NCBI RefSeq assembly: GCF_040436345.1
Contig: NC_133230.1
Location: forward strand, 16,750,197 to 16,814,196
Reading direction: 5' to 3'
Length of the DNA: 64,000 nucleotides
Origin: Pagrus major
Lineage: Eukaryota > Chordata > Actinopteri > Spariformes > Sparidae
How positions within the stretch are numbered: the stretch's first letter is position 1; each line of letters starts with the position of its first letter. Below, piece by piece: positions 10,809 through 22,870 of this stretch. A model generated the notes under the pieces. That model was given only the letters and a program-made list of their open reading frames with translations, was not told the origin of the DNA and made no database searches. Both the position numbers and the translations under genes were made by a program.

Positions 10809-12261
10809 ACACACACACAGACGCATGTTGACCCGCACACTGTTAATCTTTAAGACAAAACACACACTGTCCAGTGACCTGTTTTTACACCCCCCATCGT
10901 CACGTCACTCTCTGTCACGTCATCTGTCACGCAAACCTGTGGATGTTCTCAACACACACATTCATCAAGTCCTGCATCATCCTAATAACTGGTCTCGAGT
11001 CTGTTTGTGCTTCACAACATGTGATCATGTTCTTGAGTCACATAAATAAACTAAATGAAAATGAAATGTCCCCGAAAGAACTTCCCCCGCACCCCCCCAA
11101 CACACACACAATTTCTGTGAGGTCACTGTATCTTAGTGTACTCATGCAAACACATTATTAAGACAATATGTTTACCTGTAAGGCAATATTATGATTATTT
11201 CATACATATAGTACATCCTTGGATTTATTGAGATAAAGGGTTTTTAACATGTAAAAATGATATATACTTGTTATTTGTATGTGTAAAGATATAAATTTAT
11301 AACGTGTGAAACATATAATGTGTATATGTAGCCTACATATATAAACATATATGTGATTAATTTTCATATACATATATGTTATATGAATAAATAATTACAG
11401 TATATATGTGACGTATGTGCCATGTGATTTATTATCTTTGACCTCATCCAAGCAATCTATGAAAAGTGACTTTCACTGTTTACTCATGCTGTTGTTGTGT
11501 TGTTTTTACATTGGTGATGTAGAAAAATAGAGAAGGAATGGTAAAAAAAAAAAAGCATGATTTCAGTGTGACTCCGCTGATATCAAACAAAAAGACTCTC
11601 ATAGGTTAAATTTCATGACATTCTTTATGGTTGACTTGTTTTTACATCATAATGTTTTGTGCACTGTACTATAGTCTGGTTCACTTACATTTTGTTTGCT
11701 GAATTTGAGGATTTTTTACCAATTAATCTTGAAATGTTTCATGGAATGAATGTGGTTAAGACAAGCTCAAGAGGTTTGCAAAGTAAAGTAAAGTATCATT
11801 TAAGAAAAAAAAAATCCAGTCTATAGATGTGGGCCCCTCATTTCCTGTCATATCTCTACTATCAATTCTCGAATGAAGGCTCCAGAAATATTGAAAAGAC
11901 GTTCTGAATTGTTTGATATGGAAGAAATCCAGCCCAGTAGCTTTGAAATAAACTGAAATACAGGGACGATAATATAAATGTTTGTTTTTATAACATCAGC
12001 CAGTGTCACTGCTTCACTGCAAAACACATCTTTTTTGCAACACACTCCAAAAGACAGGAGCAACATGAAAGCACCAGGAAAGATGAACTGTTGACTCTTT
12101 TTGTTTTCTTTTCCTAATTGCTTTTCAGAAATAGCGTTGTGTACGTGTGTGGTTCAGGATTGGAAGAGAAGATTCTTCTTCTTTCAGTGTTTCAACAAGT
12201 TCAGCTTTCCTTTGTGGTGATGAAACAAACATGAAGCTCGAGAGCATCTTGGCCTTCTTGA
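9901..12261. other. Intergenic, no gene seen
   Basis: Holds one long (CA)n tract at 10723-10819 and a very AT-rich stretch around 11160-11420 with repeated ATATAT/ACATATAT words able to fold back. No exon with usable splice sites and protein similarity was found. Confidence 0.6.
10723..10819. repeat. (CA)n microsatellite
   Basis: About 97 bp of CA, uninterrupted to 10807, then one CC step before a few more units. Confidence 0.95.
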
Positions 12262-12275
12262 CTGTCAGTCAGTCA

Positions 12276-12337
<62 letters not shown>

Positions 12338-12378
12338 GTCTGTCTGTCTGTCTGTCTGTCTGTGTGTCTGTGTCTCTC
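12262..12378. repeat. (GTCA/GTCT)n-(CT)n compound microsatellite
   Basis: TCAG and TCTG tetramers pass into a long CT run and back into TCTG tetramers. Pure low-complexity DNA; the open frame across it is an artefact. Confidence 0.9.
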
Positions 12379-12531
12379 CCCCCTTGTCTCATACACACTT
12401 GCTGCCTGGCCTCAGCCCTACTTTCTTTCATGAGGCTGATGTTTCCATTACAGAAATAAAAGCATGACGGCTAATCCAGTTATATGTTCCCTGGACGACA
12501 CACACACCCACATGTACACATTTACACATAT

Positions 12532-12532
<1 letters not shown>

Positions 12533-12569
<37 letters not shown>

Positions 12570-12590
12570 AATTCACATCCTGGTTGCACA

Positions 12591-12658
<68 letters not shown>

Positions 12659-12789
12659 TACACACACACAAACCTGCTGAAACACAAGAAAGCATGTACA
12701 AAGAAACACACATGTTGCAAGTGGACAAACACAGATGCACATACAGACACACAAAGGCATTGATAAACACACACACACACACACGCACG

Positions 12790-12870
<81 letters not shown>

Positions 12871-12969
12871 GCACACAGGGGGCATGTGATTGAAGCAAGA
12901 CCCCCTGTTGTGAAAAAGTCAAACAGAGCTTTCTGGAGCTCTGAAAATAAATACCAAACATTGGTAATC

Positions 12970-13034
<65 letters not shown>
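12533..13034. repeat. Cluster of four long (CA)n tracts
   Basis: Four CA tracts in 500 bp: 12533-12566, 12587-12653, 12768-12868 (with GCAC variants at its start) and 12974-13034, separated by short unique spacers. All read as CA on the plus strand. Confidence 0.93.
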
Positions 13035-13036
<2 letters not shown>

Positions 13037-14040
13037 ATAATCTCCTGAGACAATTTGCCACAGAGCTGCACATGCTTCCTATGGAGTGTACAGATAGGGA
13101 GGAATGAGGGAGAAGAAAGAAGGATATAAGATCTTCTCCTCCACCTCACTTCTCTCTCTTTTTAATTCATAAAGGACATTATTTTCAGTTTGTTTAGTCA
13201 TTTAGATGCAGGATTTAAAGGAAGGAGGTGGAATAGAGGTCACCGTGGGGATGGATTCAATCCCCATCCTGACACACTGAGCAGCAGAGTTTAGTTTTTT
13301 TTTTTCTCAGTATTAACTTTTGACTTTTGAAATTATGACTTTTAGTACCAGATATGTGTAAAGCTCCAAAAACATTAAATCCTACAATTCCCATAATGCA
13401 ACCCACATGACTCTGGACTGCCTGTCTTTATAAACTCCACATATCAGCTTGCAGCACAGGCTTTCTAAGATTTGTAGCCTCAAAGTCAAAGCTGAGATTA
13501 TATATGCGATGTCACTTGAGTGTTTCTCTCAGACTTGACAAATCTCCTTCAGAGCCGGAGAAGACATTATACTGACATAAAAAGAGCTCCTCTTGATGAA
13601 TAAATTGACTTTGACACTTAAATTACTGTTCCTTAGATATATAAAAACCTAAATATTAGAAAATATTACAAAAATGGGTTTAAAGTAAAAAATTACTTCT
13701 TTAAACTGAGAAAGTTTTCTTCAATTAATAAGTTACTTAACCTCTTGTTATGCAATATGCTGGCTCTGCATTTTATCAACCTTCTGGTGAGTTTGTTTTT
13801 GCCAGCCACTGCTTCCAAGATCAATAATAATCTTTCAGTCTCAGCTTTTATGCCAACATGCATGGACAAGAGGTCCTTAAAATGCTCCGAGGTGTGAAAA
13901 TTTAACCAGACAACTGCAGCCATACATCCACTGATGAAGGCAGAGGTAACTAATTATCAACATTAATGCTGCAGTAATAGTAATCCAAAAATACCATATC
14001 ACCCATACTGTTTATGCTTGACTTTTTTCATCAAGATCCA
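13035..14040. other. Intergenic, nothing recognised
   Basis: Unique AT-rich sequence. No exon, RNA gene or clear repeat seen. Confidence 0.5.
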
Positions 14041-14355
14041 TGTATTATTCCCATGAGAAATTAACAAAAAGGTAGAACCCCCCCCCCCCCCCCCCCGAAA
14101 AAAACGCCATATCTAGCAATGTTAAAGAAAGTGAGAGAAAAATTCCTGGGTCTGGCCTTTTATCTGGATCCACACCAAAAGTTAAAGGGGTCTATTCTGG
14201 GCTGTGACCCTTCCTCCATCCAAGTTTCGTGAAAATCCATTCAGTGTTTTTTTGTGTAATCCTGCTGACAAACCAACAAACCAACCAACCAACCAACCAA
14301 CCAACCAACAAACCGACACTGCCAAAAATATAGCTTCCTTGGCGAGGTATTGATG
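14041..14355 (+). repeat. LINE 3'-tail-like repeat with poly-C and (CAAC)n
   Basis: A 19-base C run (14078-14096) precedes text of the form CTGGATCCACACCAAAA, AAGTTTCGTGAAAATCCATT, GTGTAATCCTGCTGACAAAC, a CAAC tetramer run (14271-14312) and CTTCCTTGGCGAGGTA. This resembles the 3' end of a fish non-LTR retrotransposon as I remember it. No reverse-transcriptase frame is present, so it is a 5'-truncated relic. Confidence 0.5.
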
Positions 14356-14746
14356 TTAATTATGTGATTACAATCTCTTCAGAAGTTATTCGTACCAATT
14401 CTTCCTGCAACCAAATACCATCCGTTTCATGAATTATGTGTGATTTGCTGTTGTATAGCAACATCTTCCCGTCTATATATTCCCAAGGTTGTGTTACCTG
14501 TGATGCCCTACAGCAGCCATGTTTAAGGACATGCACTCAAACATTTAGATCCCACAGGACAGCAGTTTTCAACTTGCCCGGTCATTTTCAGGACACTGAC
14601 AATTAAGTGGTGTAACTACCCTTTAATTAGATATAGGAAGAAATAGTGTCCTCATTAAGGACGTAATTAACTCAATCAATGAACGCTAAAGAGCACCGAA
14701 ATACCAATTAGGCTTCAAATATATGTACAGTACCTGAACGCATCAT

Positions 14747-14809
<63 letters not shown>

Positions 14810-15239
14810 ACAGAGAGTGTGAGAGAGAGCTTTGTTTTTATTATCTTGTGGTTGGGCATGTGAGGGTTAATACAGTAAATTAATAAATGTATGGAGGAGA
14901 GAGAGAGAGAGCGCCATAGGTAGTATAATTATCTGGAGTGACCTGAGTGTCCATGCATGTAGGACATCCCTGCTCTCTAACTCTCTTTCACCATCTCTCT
15001 CTCTCTGGGTCTCACTGTTTCACCATCTCTCCAGCTCCCTTCATCTTCACTGGATAAGAAACACCTCAATAGCCTTTACCATCTCTTGTCTGATTCTTCT
15101 TTTGAGTCTTCTTTAGCAAACTATATGATATCCATGTGAAAATGTACTGTTTCTGCTCATTGTTTATCTGTCCCAGCCACGATTTTACTGATTTAGTTCA
15201 CTCTCACCACTCTCATAGTGTCGCCTTTTCGAAAAAGTG
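14356..15239. other. Intergenic with TAAT-rich stretch and (GT)n
   Basis: Contains a TAAT-rich stretch at about 14600-14720 and a GT tract at 14745-14808 followed by GA-rich DNA. No gene seen. Confidence 0.5.
14745..14808. repeat. (GT)n microsatellite
   Basis: About 60 bp of GT with one TTT break near its start, running into GA-rich sequence. Confidence 0.93.
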
Positions 15240-15745
15240 ATAAAAACCCACTGTAGTGTACCCGCTCAGCACCAAACATCAGAAAGACATAGTTAGCAAC
15301 TAGCTGGTGAACATAGTGGAGCATTTAGCAGCTAAACAGCCAGATATTTCCTGTGTTTCAGGAGTTGGTGGAGACCAAAAACAAAGTGAAAAGAGAGTGA
15401 ATATTGGATTTACATTCACACAAAAGAATGACAATGTTGCTCCAAAACTGCTGGATGTTGTCCTTACCAGCTTAAAGGAACAGTTCACACAAATATGAAA
15501 ATTCAGTCATTATCTATTCACCCTCATGCTGATGGAAAGTCGGGTGAAGTTTAGTGGTCATGAGTGTAAATAACGGCAAATCAATTTGACTTTTTGGTTG
15601 TGTCCATCTACAGTTGTTAAGGGGAGAATGCTGCAACGCTGTTTTTGCTGTGAAGCTCCAGAAATGTTTTGCGGACAACAAAACGTCCCACCTGCGTGGG
15701 GGTGAGTAGCTAATGACTGACTTTTGTATCATCTCCGTCCCATTT
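15240..15745. repeat. Two adjoining dispersed repeat relics
   Basis: 15240-15480 carries AACTAGCTGGTGAACATAGT and GGAGTTGGTGGAGACCAAAA; 15481-15745 carries TTCAGTCATTATCTATTCAC and GAAGCTCCAGAAATGTTTTG. I remember both as parts of abundant perciform interspersed repeats. The 63-codon frame at 15307 belongs to the first and is not a gene. Confidence 0.45.
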
Positions 15746-16211
15746 GTGCTGCTGCATTATTTGTCTTGCAGTCCCCCTTCCTGTTGAAGATATTATTAAT
15801 CATACAGTAATCGCTCACATTAAATAAGCTCTAACATGTGTGTTTCAATCCCTGGATAAGGGGATAAGGTGAGTAACTTTGTACAGTTGGAGCCTGATTA
15901 GCATAATACATGTAGTTTGTGCAAATCTATGTACATGTGTTGAGGGTTTTATTTTATGGAAGCTCTTCTCATTCTGGGTTTTTTATAGATCCTCTGAGTG
16001 AATGCTCCAGTTCATGTTATTAGTTGTGTGCGCAGAGATGATTTTGTAAATATTGTTTTTTTTTCCGAGAAGCCTCCAAGAGCCACACATGTTGGTCGTA
16101 TGTTAATGATTTATTGTAATCTTTCAACCTTGCAGATGGACAGAATACTGATTGAGAGAGAATAAAAAGAGGTGGAGGAAGGGAGGGAGGAGAACGACAT
16201 AATGATGGAGA

Positions 16212-16242
<31 letters not shown>

Positions 16243-18000
16243 GGAATTAAAAAAATCAGTACTTAAAAATAATAACCATGTCATGGCCTGATTGGTTTGG
16301 TTTTCCCATATTTAACTCAGTGGACTGGGAAATGAGAGGAAGAGGAATGGTGGCAGACTGAAAGAAAAAAATGAAACAAAAGACAGTGAATGAATTGAGT
16401 GAAAGAGAGGGACAGAAAATGAAGTGAAGGGGGGATGGGGAGAAAAATCAGATAGAAAGGAAGAGAAAGGGAATGTGGATAGTTCAACATTACATAAAAT
16501 TACACATTTTTGCTTTTAGACTCCTGTTCATGTCTGGATTAATCAAACGAGATGCAGTTCACAGTGTTAACCAGACAGCAGAAAGCAACATTATGTTACT
16601 ATTTTACCTTACAGTGTCTTGTAATAGGGTGAATGATGTCTGTCTCAGCCACTTCGTCCTCCTATCACTTGTTTCTGCACTATGTAACTTCAGTGAGAGG
16701 GTAAGATCACAGCGTTACGTACATGTTTACTTCAACATACAAGTTTTCAACACATAACATTGTTATGATGTAATGAGTTTTGTTTGTAGTTAGCACCTAC
16801 ATTACGTCTGACAAACAGTTACAGACCTGGGATTTGTATTTACGACAGTGGTGTTGCACTCAGAAACCGTGAATGGGCGCCAAATCGTACAAAATGTCAA
16901 CTTTTACATAATGTTGCTTTAACATGTAACTAAATTAGTAAAACTCCTGTTCAGCTTGTAGTAAACATCTATGCAGGCTGAGGTGTGAGCACTGCAGAGG
17001 CACAAAGACAAACCCACCGTCTGAGCCGACACCAGAAAGAAATAAAAGCTGTGGTTTGCCTCATTACGCCAGCCTTTAGCTCGGCCTCAGACAAGAAGTA
17101 ATGAGCAGCAGGACAGCCAGTCATTAGCCTAAATAGCCTCAATGGCAAAGGAAAGTCACGTTGCTTTCCAATGGCGATGCTTAAACCTCTGTGAGAAAAT
17201 GTTGAGCTCCCTCTGGGAGAAATGATTCACAATTATACTTCAAACTCCTCTGAATTAAACATGACACCGGGCACATTCCCAAATAAAATGATTCTCTTCA
17301 ATTGATTGTTATTGCCCTGTAGATCGGTAAAGACACAAATTTTACGGTTTTATTGTGCTAAACTTTGTTACAGGTCATAATTTAATCATATCTATTATTC
17401 ACACTGAAATGATCCCTTTTCATCTCAGCACTGAGGCTAAAACTGATTCAAGGTCCATAAAGAAAATATTTGGAAGACTCTGTAACATGAACTTTGATTT
17501 CATGCTTCTGGTGTGTGTGTATATATGGATGTGTGTGTGCGTCTTTGAACTCTGATTTCACGCTTCCAGCCCGCTCTGAAGCTTACAATGATCTGCAGAG
17601 AGAGAGAGAGAGAGCAGGAAGAAAGAAGACTTAATATGAATTTAGGATTATAAAACTCATAATACCCTGAGGAGAGTTTCAGTCCTGATTGAATGTTTAT
17701 TGACATAAAACCTGTGTCACTGCTGACAGCGTTGGGAGGTTGAGACACTTTACAGAGTGAAAATGTTATAATAAAAAACTGCTCTCCGGGCAGTTTTCAT
17801 TGTTGACACAGCATGAGAATATTTGTTTTAAAGGGATTTAAAATTTTGACACTCAAGGTTCTGTGAATTCAGGGATCTGACTTGTCTTGAAAGACATTTC
17901 AGGTCCACAGTAACCTGCCATTGATCGAGGTTTAGTCTGATTTCATCGGCACAGGCTTTTTTGGCCTTTATTAGCGGCAACCTCTGGGGCTGAAAAATAA
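15746..18000. other. Intergenic, no gene seen
   Basis: Includes a (GA)n tract at 16208-16243, a purine-rich stretch to about 16480, and a moderately complex stretch at 17040-17180 that could be conserved regulatory DNA. No coding exon recognised. Confidence 0.5.
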
Positions 18001-18600
18001 AGCCAGTATGGAAGTACCATGAACTGTAGTTCCTTGATTTGCCACTTGAGGCTGGCTCCAAAATCCAGTCAATCCCCATATGCCATTTTTCCACTAGCAT
18101 TTTTGCCCGCGCCTAGTCAAACTGAGCCGCGCTGATTTGCTTTTCCATCACCAGTTTTACTGCGCCGGGCTGCAGTGACGTCTCACGACAGCAGCCGACC
18201 AGGAACAAGCACCCGTCTCCCCCTAAAATCGATACTTGTTTGTAACTGAATTAGCAGAGCGACTTTGTTAAAAGTGATTCTTCGATAGTACTGCGGGGAG
18301 CGGGACAAGCGCGTCATTGGTTTAAGACACACCTTCAAGCTGGTAGCCCAGTTGTGGTGAAAACGCAAAACCCCACGCCTGGCTGCCGCACTGAGTCAAA
18401 CTGAGTAGAGCCAGGCCGGCAGATGTAATGGGAAAACGGCCATAGACCCCCATGTTAAAATGGCCAAATTATAAATGTTCACAGTGTGGTAGTATGAACG
18501 GTTTTGATCTCTTTCCCTAACAATCCCAGAAGACCCCCATGTTAAAATTTGACCATTTGTTTCTATTGAAGACACAGAAAACGTTATAAAACAGCTGGTC
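18001..18600. repeat. Dispersed repeat interrupted by a younger element
   Basis: Left part ends CCAGTCAATCCCCATA and right part resumes ATAGACCCCCATGTTAAAAT, a phrase I remember as continuous in other fish repeat copies. The break is filled by the element at 18081-18441. A second, degenerate ACCCCCATGTTAAAAT follows at about 18533. Confidence 0.5.
18081..18441. mobile_element. 361-bp non-autonomous DNA element with ATA target duplication
   Basis: Ends are imperfect inverted repeats: TGCCATTTTTCCACTA on the left and the complement of GGCCGTTTTCCCATTA on the right. ATA at 18078-18080 is repeated at 18442-18444, so a 3-bp target duplication is visible. A 3-bp duplication fits a PIF/Harbinger-like mechanism, but the superfamily is inference only. 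It has no transposase frame. Confidence 0.6.
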
Positions 18601-19747
18601 ACTGTAGCTCATAGCAATCATTAACCAATCAGAAGGAAATGGCACTTTTTCAACCGCTGATTAATACACATTTGATGCTCTAATGAGTATTTACAGAAGC
18701 AGAAGTCTTTTTTTATAGACTTAATTTACTGTCTATTTTTGTTTCTTTCTACTGGAGGTACCTCTCTCAGTAGAAATGTGATGACTCCCAAATCCTTGGA
18801 TATCACACATGTCTGACTTTTAGGGTGAATCCTGCAGCAATAACAGTTTATTTGCTTACAGCATGGCTTTACAGTTCAGGCAGAGTGAATAAGTTATGAG
18901 CTGGAGCACGATGAAACATCTGCATCAATATGTTTCCAACCTCCCAAACATGAGACATATATTTACAACTGATATGTGATCCATTTTTAACAGTTTTGAA
19001 CTTTTATTGTCTTTTCTTTCAGTTTGTCTTGATTCCTTGTGTCCCCCCGTCATTACCAAATCTCGGGTTAAACAGCTGTCTAACACAACACTGTGTTTAT
19101 CTACAAGCTGAATTACCGTAATTGGGTAATATGTAATCAGTAACTCCCCTCTCTGACCTCACTTTCCCTCTGATAACCGCTGTGTCATCTATTCATGTAT
19201 GAATCAAATAAAGGACAAATTACACAATACTGAATACAACAAATGTACATTTCTTTTCAGAAAAAAAGATGAAAACAATCCTAGATAAATCTATGAATTC
19301 TGTGCCTGTGTTAAAAAGATAATCGAATCATCCATAGACATCCAGACATAGACTCTGAACCCAAACAAACGGGTTGTTTACTTTTTGGTGGTTTTGTTGA
19401 TATTGCTGTTGCTGCTGTTACAAAAAGTCTCTTCTTCCTGAGCTGAAAGTCATTTTCTTCACATTCACAGGTGAGTGTTGGATGACCGAACAATCTGGAG
19501 TGAACATGTTCATTTCATAGATATCTTGATATCAGTTATGTTGCCATTTATCTAATTTTTAAGTAATATTTTGTTCATTATTGGAAGGAAATTCCTTCAA
19601 ATGAACCATCTCAGTAATTCTTTTTATTTTAGTTTGACGAAGCAAGAGTAATTTCTAACTCTTGACACTTACTTCCACAGAATAAATTCCCTGCTTTTTT
19701 ATCTAGCTGTGACAATATTGTGATTATTTCTGTTTTCTTGTTTTCAG
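18601..19747. other. Ly6 gene 5' region, possible non-coding first exon
   Basis: TTCACAG|GTGAGT at 19470/19471 is a strong donor, and a pyrimidine-rich acceptor ends at 19747 just before the coding start. This suggests an untranslated first exon ending at 19470 and a 277-bp leader intron. No TATA box was placed with confidence. Confidence 0.35.
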
Positions 19748-19766
19748 ATTGACACTGTCTTCAGTC

Positions 19767-19824
19767 ATGATGAGGGGCTCCGTGGTGTTTTGCCTGGCTG
19801 TCAGCTTTGCCATGTTTGGATTTG
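19767..19824 (+). CDS. Ly6-like exon 1: signal peptide
   Basis: Codes residues 1-19 plus one base (MMRGSVVFCLAVSFAMFGF); donor TTTG|GTAAGA. A typical short hydrophobic leader. Confidence 0.83.
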
Positions 19825-21264
19825 GTAAGAAAAAAGGGTTGAAGGAAAAATAAGTATCACTTTCATTAATTCTCGCACCTTTTTTTTAATGCTCCTGAAA
19901 AGTGCAGCCAAGTCAGAGAGATGATGTGTCTCACAAAGAGGAACATTTTGGCAGATCAGTGTGTGCAGTTTGCATCTTCTGCTGTTGTGTCACTTGTTTC
20001 TGTTCACACAGAATCATTCATTATCTTTTTTAATGTTTTGGGACTGGCAGCTTGTTCCGTGCACACTGTTGACAAATTGTTTTGGTACAGTTTATTGACA
20101 ATACAAATATTTTTATAAAATAAAACATATTTGGGATATTTATGTCAATGGTGATTGATGTTAACCAAAAAATACATAAAAAAAGTTTGCTACTTAACAA
20201 CTTTATTTAAAATTTCAGCACAGCGAAACAAATGTTTTTTGGCTATGCCTTCTTTGGTGTGCTATAGCTTCAGGGTTGAATCCATCTAATCTTTCACTTC
20301 ACAACATTAAAACCACAATTTAATTAGCAAAAGCGGAAAAAAAAGAAGATATTTTTCATTAGTTTATTTTCATTCTCATCTAACTTTCACCAAGAAAGCG
20401 CATAGATACATATTTCTCAAAATGTCTAACTATTCCTTTAAATGTAGAAAGATTTGACTCCTTTCTAATTAAAGCTTTCTCTCAAAGATCTCTGAGAGTA
20501 GCAGTGAAATGAGGAAACTAATGATGACTGATTGTAGCCCTTCAGACAGAAGTGAAAACCTGAATCAATGAACTCCGTCTTGTTCCTTTAGGCTTCTCTC
20601 TGCAGTGTTACTCCTGCCCTGATGGCTCCTCAGAAAAGTGTGGAGTCCAGCTTGAGTGTAACCAGGGTGACGACAGCTGCCTCAAACTCAAAAGTGGTGG
20701 TAAGCATTGTGAAGGATACAATTATAAGAAGTAAAAAAAGTGTTTCATCATAAAAGGACTTTTTCTGTCTGGTTGAGTGGGAACAAGAGGCTCAAGTCAT
20801 CTCATGATATCACGTTGAGTAATGTTGCTAAACCATTATGTTTTTGGGTAATAAAAAATGAGCCTCCATCAGTGATTTAATGGACAGTTTACATTTTTTC
20901 TTATGGTCCTGTCCTAGACACATTATATTCGGAGGAAAAAGCTTCTGAAAAAGTATTTTTTTTGGTCTTTCTTTAAACTGGCTGACATGCCTTTCCTGTT
21001 CTTGTCACTGAAATGTACAGAACGGGAATACAGGGACTTATAATAAATGTAATAGTAATGCTCACTAGACTTAAGCTGTGTCTCTCACCATGTCCCCCCT
21101 TAGACACAACCTACACCACCTGTATGAGGTACGCAGACTGCAACTTTATGACTCTGGCCTCCAGATTTACCGTCCCTGAGTTCACTTTTTCCTGCTGTCA
21201 GTCAAAACTCTGTAATGGACCTGAGAAAAGTGGGTTTCAGAAATTTTTGGATTTTTTTGGATGA
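19767..21264 (+). CDS. Ly6/uPAR-family secreted three-finger protein, 3 coding exons
   Basis: Exons 19767-19824, 20592-20699 and 21104-21264 join with GT-AG sites, both introns in phase 1, giving 108 residues and a TGA stop. Residues 1-20 are a signal peptide. The mature part has ten cysteines at 25, 28, 36, 42, 49, 62, 68, 86, 87 and 92, opening LQCYSC and closing SCCQSKLCN, the Ly6 three-finger signature. The C-terminus (GPEKSGFQKFLDFFG) is short and lacks the long hydrophobic tail needed for GPI attachment, so the product is probably secreted. Two tandem ATGs begin the frame; both have a purine at -3. Three coding exons with the signal peptide in the first is the usual Ly6 layout. The exact orthologue among fish Ly6 genes cannot be told, and its ligand is unknown. 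Confidence 0.87.
20592..20699 (+). CDS. Ly6-like exon 2: first half of the three-finger domain
   Basis: Acceptor TTCCTTTAG, donor GGTG|GTAAGC. Codes GFSLQCYSCPDGSSEKC onward through LKLKSG, with five of the ten cysteines. Confidence 0.88.
21104..21264 (+). CDS. Ly6-like exon 3: second half of the three-finger domain and stop
   Basis: Acceptor CCCCCCTTAG. Codes DTTYTTCMRYADCNF through SCCQSKLCNGPEK and the final 15-residue tail, then TGA. It carries the CC...CN end motif that defines the family. Confidence 0.9.
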
Positions 21265-21338
21265 GAGAAAAAAAACAGTCTTATGTTCAGAAATGCTGAT
21301 TATTCCATGTAACCACTGCTGAACATTGTTAACGAAAC

Positions 21339-21344
21339 AATAAA
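21339..21344 (+). terminator. Polyadenylation signal of the Ly6-like gene
   Basis: AATAAA lies 75 bases after the stop codon, and a TGTGTCC-type GT stretch follows at about 21377. Confidence 0.7.
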
Positions 21345-21753
21345 GTCTTGGTAAAAATATGTGCACTCAACCTGCTGTGTCCATGAAACAGATCCTGTAC
21401 AGATGTGTCATAATGCTGTTTGTAGCTCAGCGAGGTGTAACACACACCATGTCCACTCTGCCATGTATGATGGCTGGATCCATACCTATGATTTAAAGCT
21501 CTCAGTAAGAGCCAAGAAACCTGAGACAACAGCCTAAAAACAGTCTGAGGAAATACATCAAAGTTTAAGAATGTCTGCTGCTGCCCTTGAATAATAATTA
21601 ATATTGCATCCAGTTTCTAAACAAGGTGCAGTATGTGTGTGTTTGTTTGTGCGTGTGTGCGCTGTTCGGCCTGTTTCTGCAGCAGTGAGTAGGTGCAATT
21701 TCTTAATTTGTTGACTTTAATTAAAAGAAGGACAACATCTGTTACCTGAAACA

Positions 21754-21790
<37 letters not shown>

Positions 21791-22111
21791 GCTGTTCTCA
21801 CAAGTCTCAAAATCTCAAGACAAGATTGAACGCGGACATTTATTCTGAGTTAAAAAGAAATATTTTTAAGTTAGAAAGTAAACATTTCTGGGGAATCATT
21901 ATACATCAAAGTGCGTCAAATGATGCTATTCTATGCAATATATATATATGTGTGTGAAAGAGTGTGTGTATGTGTTTGTGGGAGTCTATGTGTGTGCACC
22001 TGCACGTTACAACCCTGTCCAGGTGGCGAGATAATTAAAAACATTTCTCACACTTGATTTTACATTGAAATCTCAACACAAACATCTGGCCGAGCAAGGG
22101 AAGAAAAGACC

Positions 22112-22150
<39 letters not shown>

Positions 22151-22319
22151 ACTGAGAAAGAGAGACTATAATAGGCTGTTTTGGGTGGTATCTTTTGGTT
22201 ATGTAACAAATATAACTAAACAAGATTTAAAAAGTACGTAGGAATAGAATACAATAAAATAGGACATACGTCATACTTCAGCAATAAACAGTTAACAATT
22301 TGATGGTTATTTCAACTCC
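21345..22319. other. Intergenic, short (TG)n tracts
   Basis: TG tracts at 21754-21785 and 22114-22146. Nothing else recognised. Confidence 0.55.
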
Positions 22320-22870
22320 ATAGCCTGAATAAATGTTAGCTAAGTAAGTTTCTGCAAAACCATCAATTGGTTAAAACTGAGCGTTTCTTTATGTTGCAAC
22401 TTTACGTCCGTTTAGGTTAAATTCTCTATTTCGCTGCGCTTATGCTCTGGTTAGGTTTGGGCACAAAAAACACTTGGTTAGGGTTACTAAACATCATGGT
22501 TTGGCTTAAAATATCTGTTTTGGTCGGCACGATCAGAGATGGAGATAGTCCGACTTTCCATGAGGAATAGTCGTTTTTGATCGCCACAAAAACGGCTGGA
22601 AATATCCCCAGGCCTCCTTTAAAAAGACCCTGTTTTGTCACTATAAAAATGGCTGGATATGTCCAAAGGTCTCCTTAAAAAACACCTGGTCTTGACAAAA
22701 ACAGCTGGAAATGTCACCAGTTGTCTCGTTACCTTGAAATAATAAATAATTGTAGGATATAATGTGAACATGATATGCCACGTTTGGTACAAATGTCAAC
22801 CTTGGTCGTATCTGTGGTTTGCAGAAACATTAACTGCTAACATTATATCCTGGTGATTGGGCTGCACAGG
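22320..22870 (+). mobile_element. Foldback family A, copy 1 (near full length)
   Basis: Starts near AATGTTAGCTAAGTAAGTTT and ends with the near complement TTTGCAGAAACATTAACTGC, then GATTGGGCTGCAC. The core has GCTTATGCTCTGGTTAGGTT and several ACGGCTGGAAAT-type blocks. Copies in this window at about 36755, 49800 and 53330 share the same order of words. It is non-coding, so it looks like a non-autonomous DNA element with long terminal inverted repeats. Confidence 0.65.

Noticed and set aside
12428..13107. Long open frames of repeated His-Thr or Cys-Val
   Set aside because: They are translations of CA/GT microsatellites, which have no stop codons in several frames.
15307..15498. 63-codon frame with EKRVNIGFTFTQ
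   Set aside because: It lies in a dispersed repeat that I recall from many fish loci; a coding relic at best.
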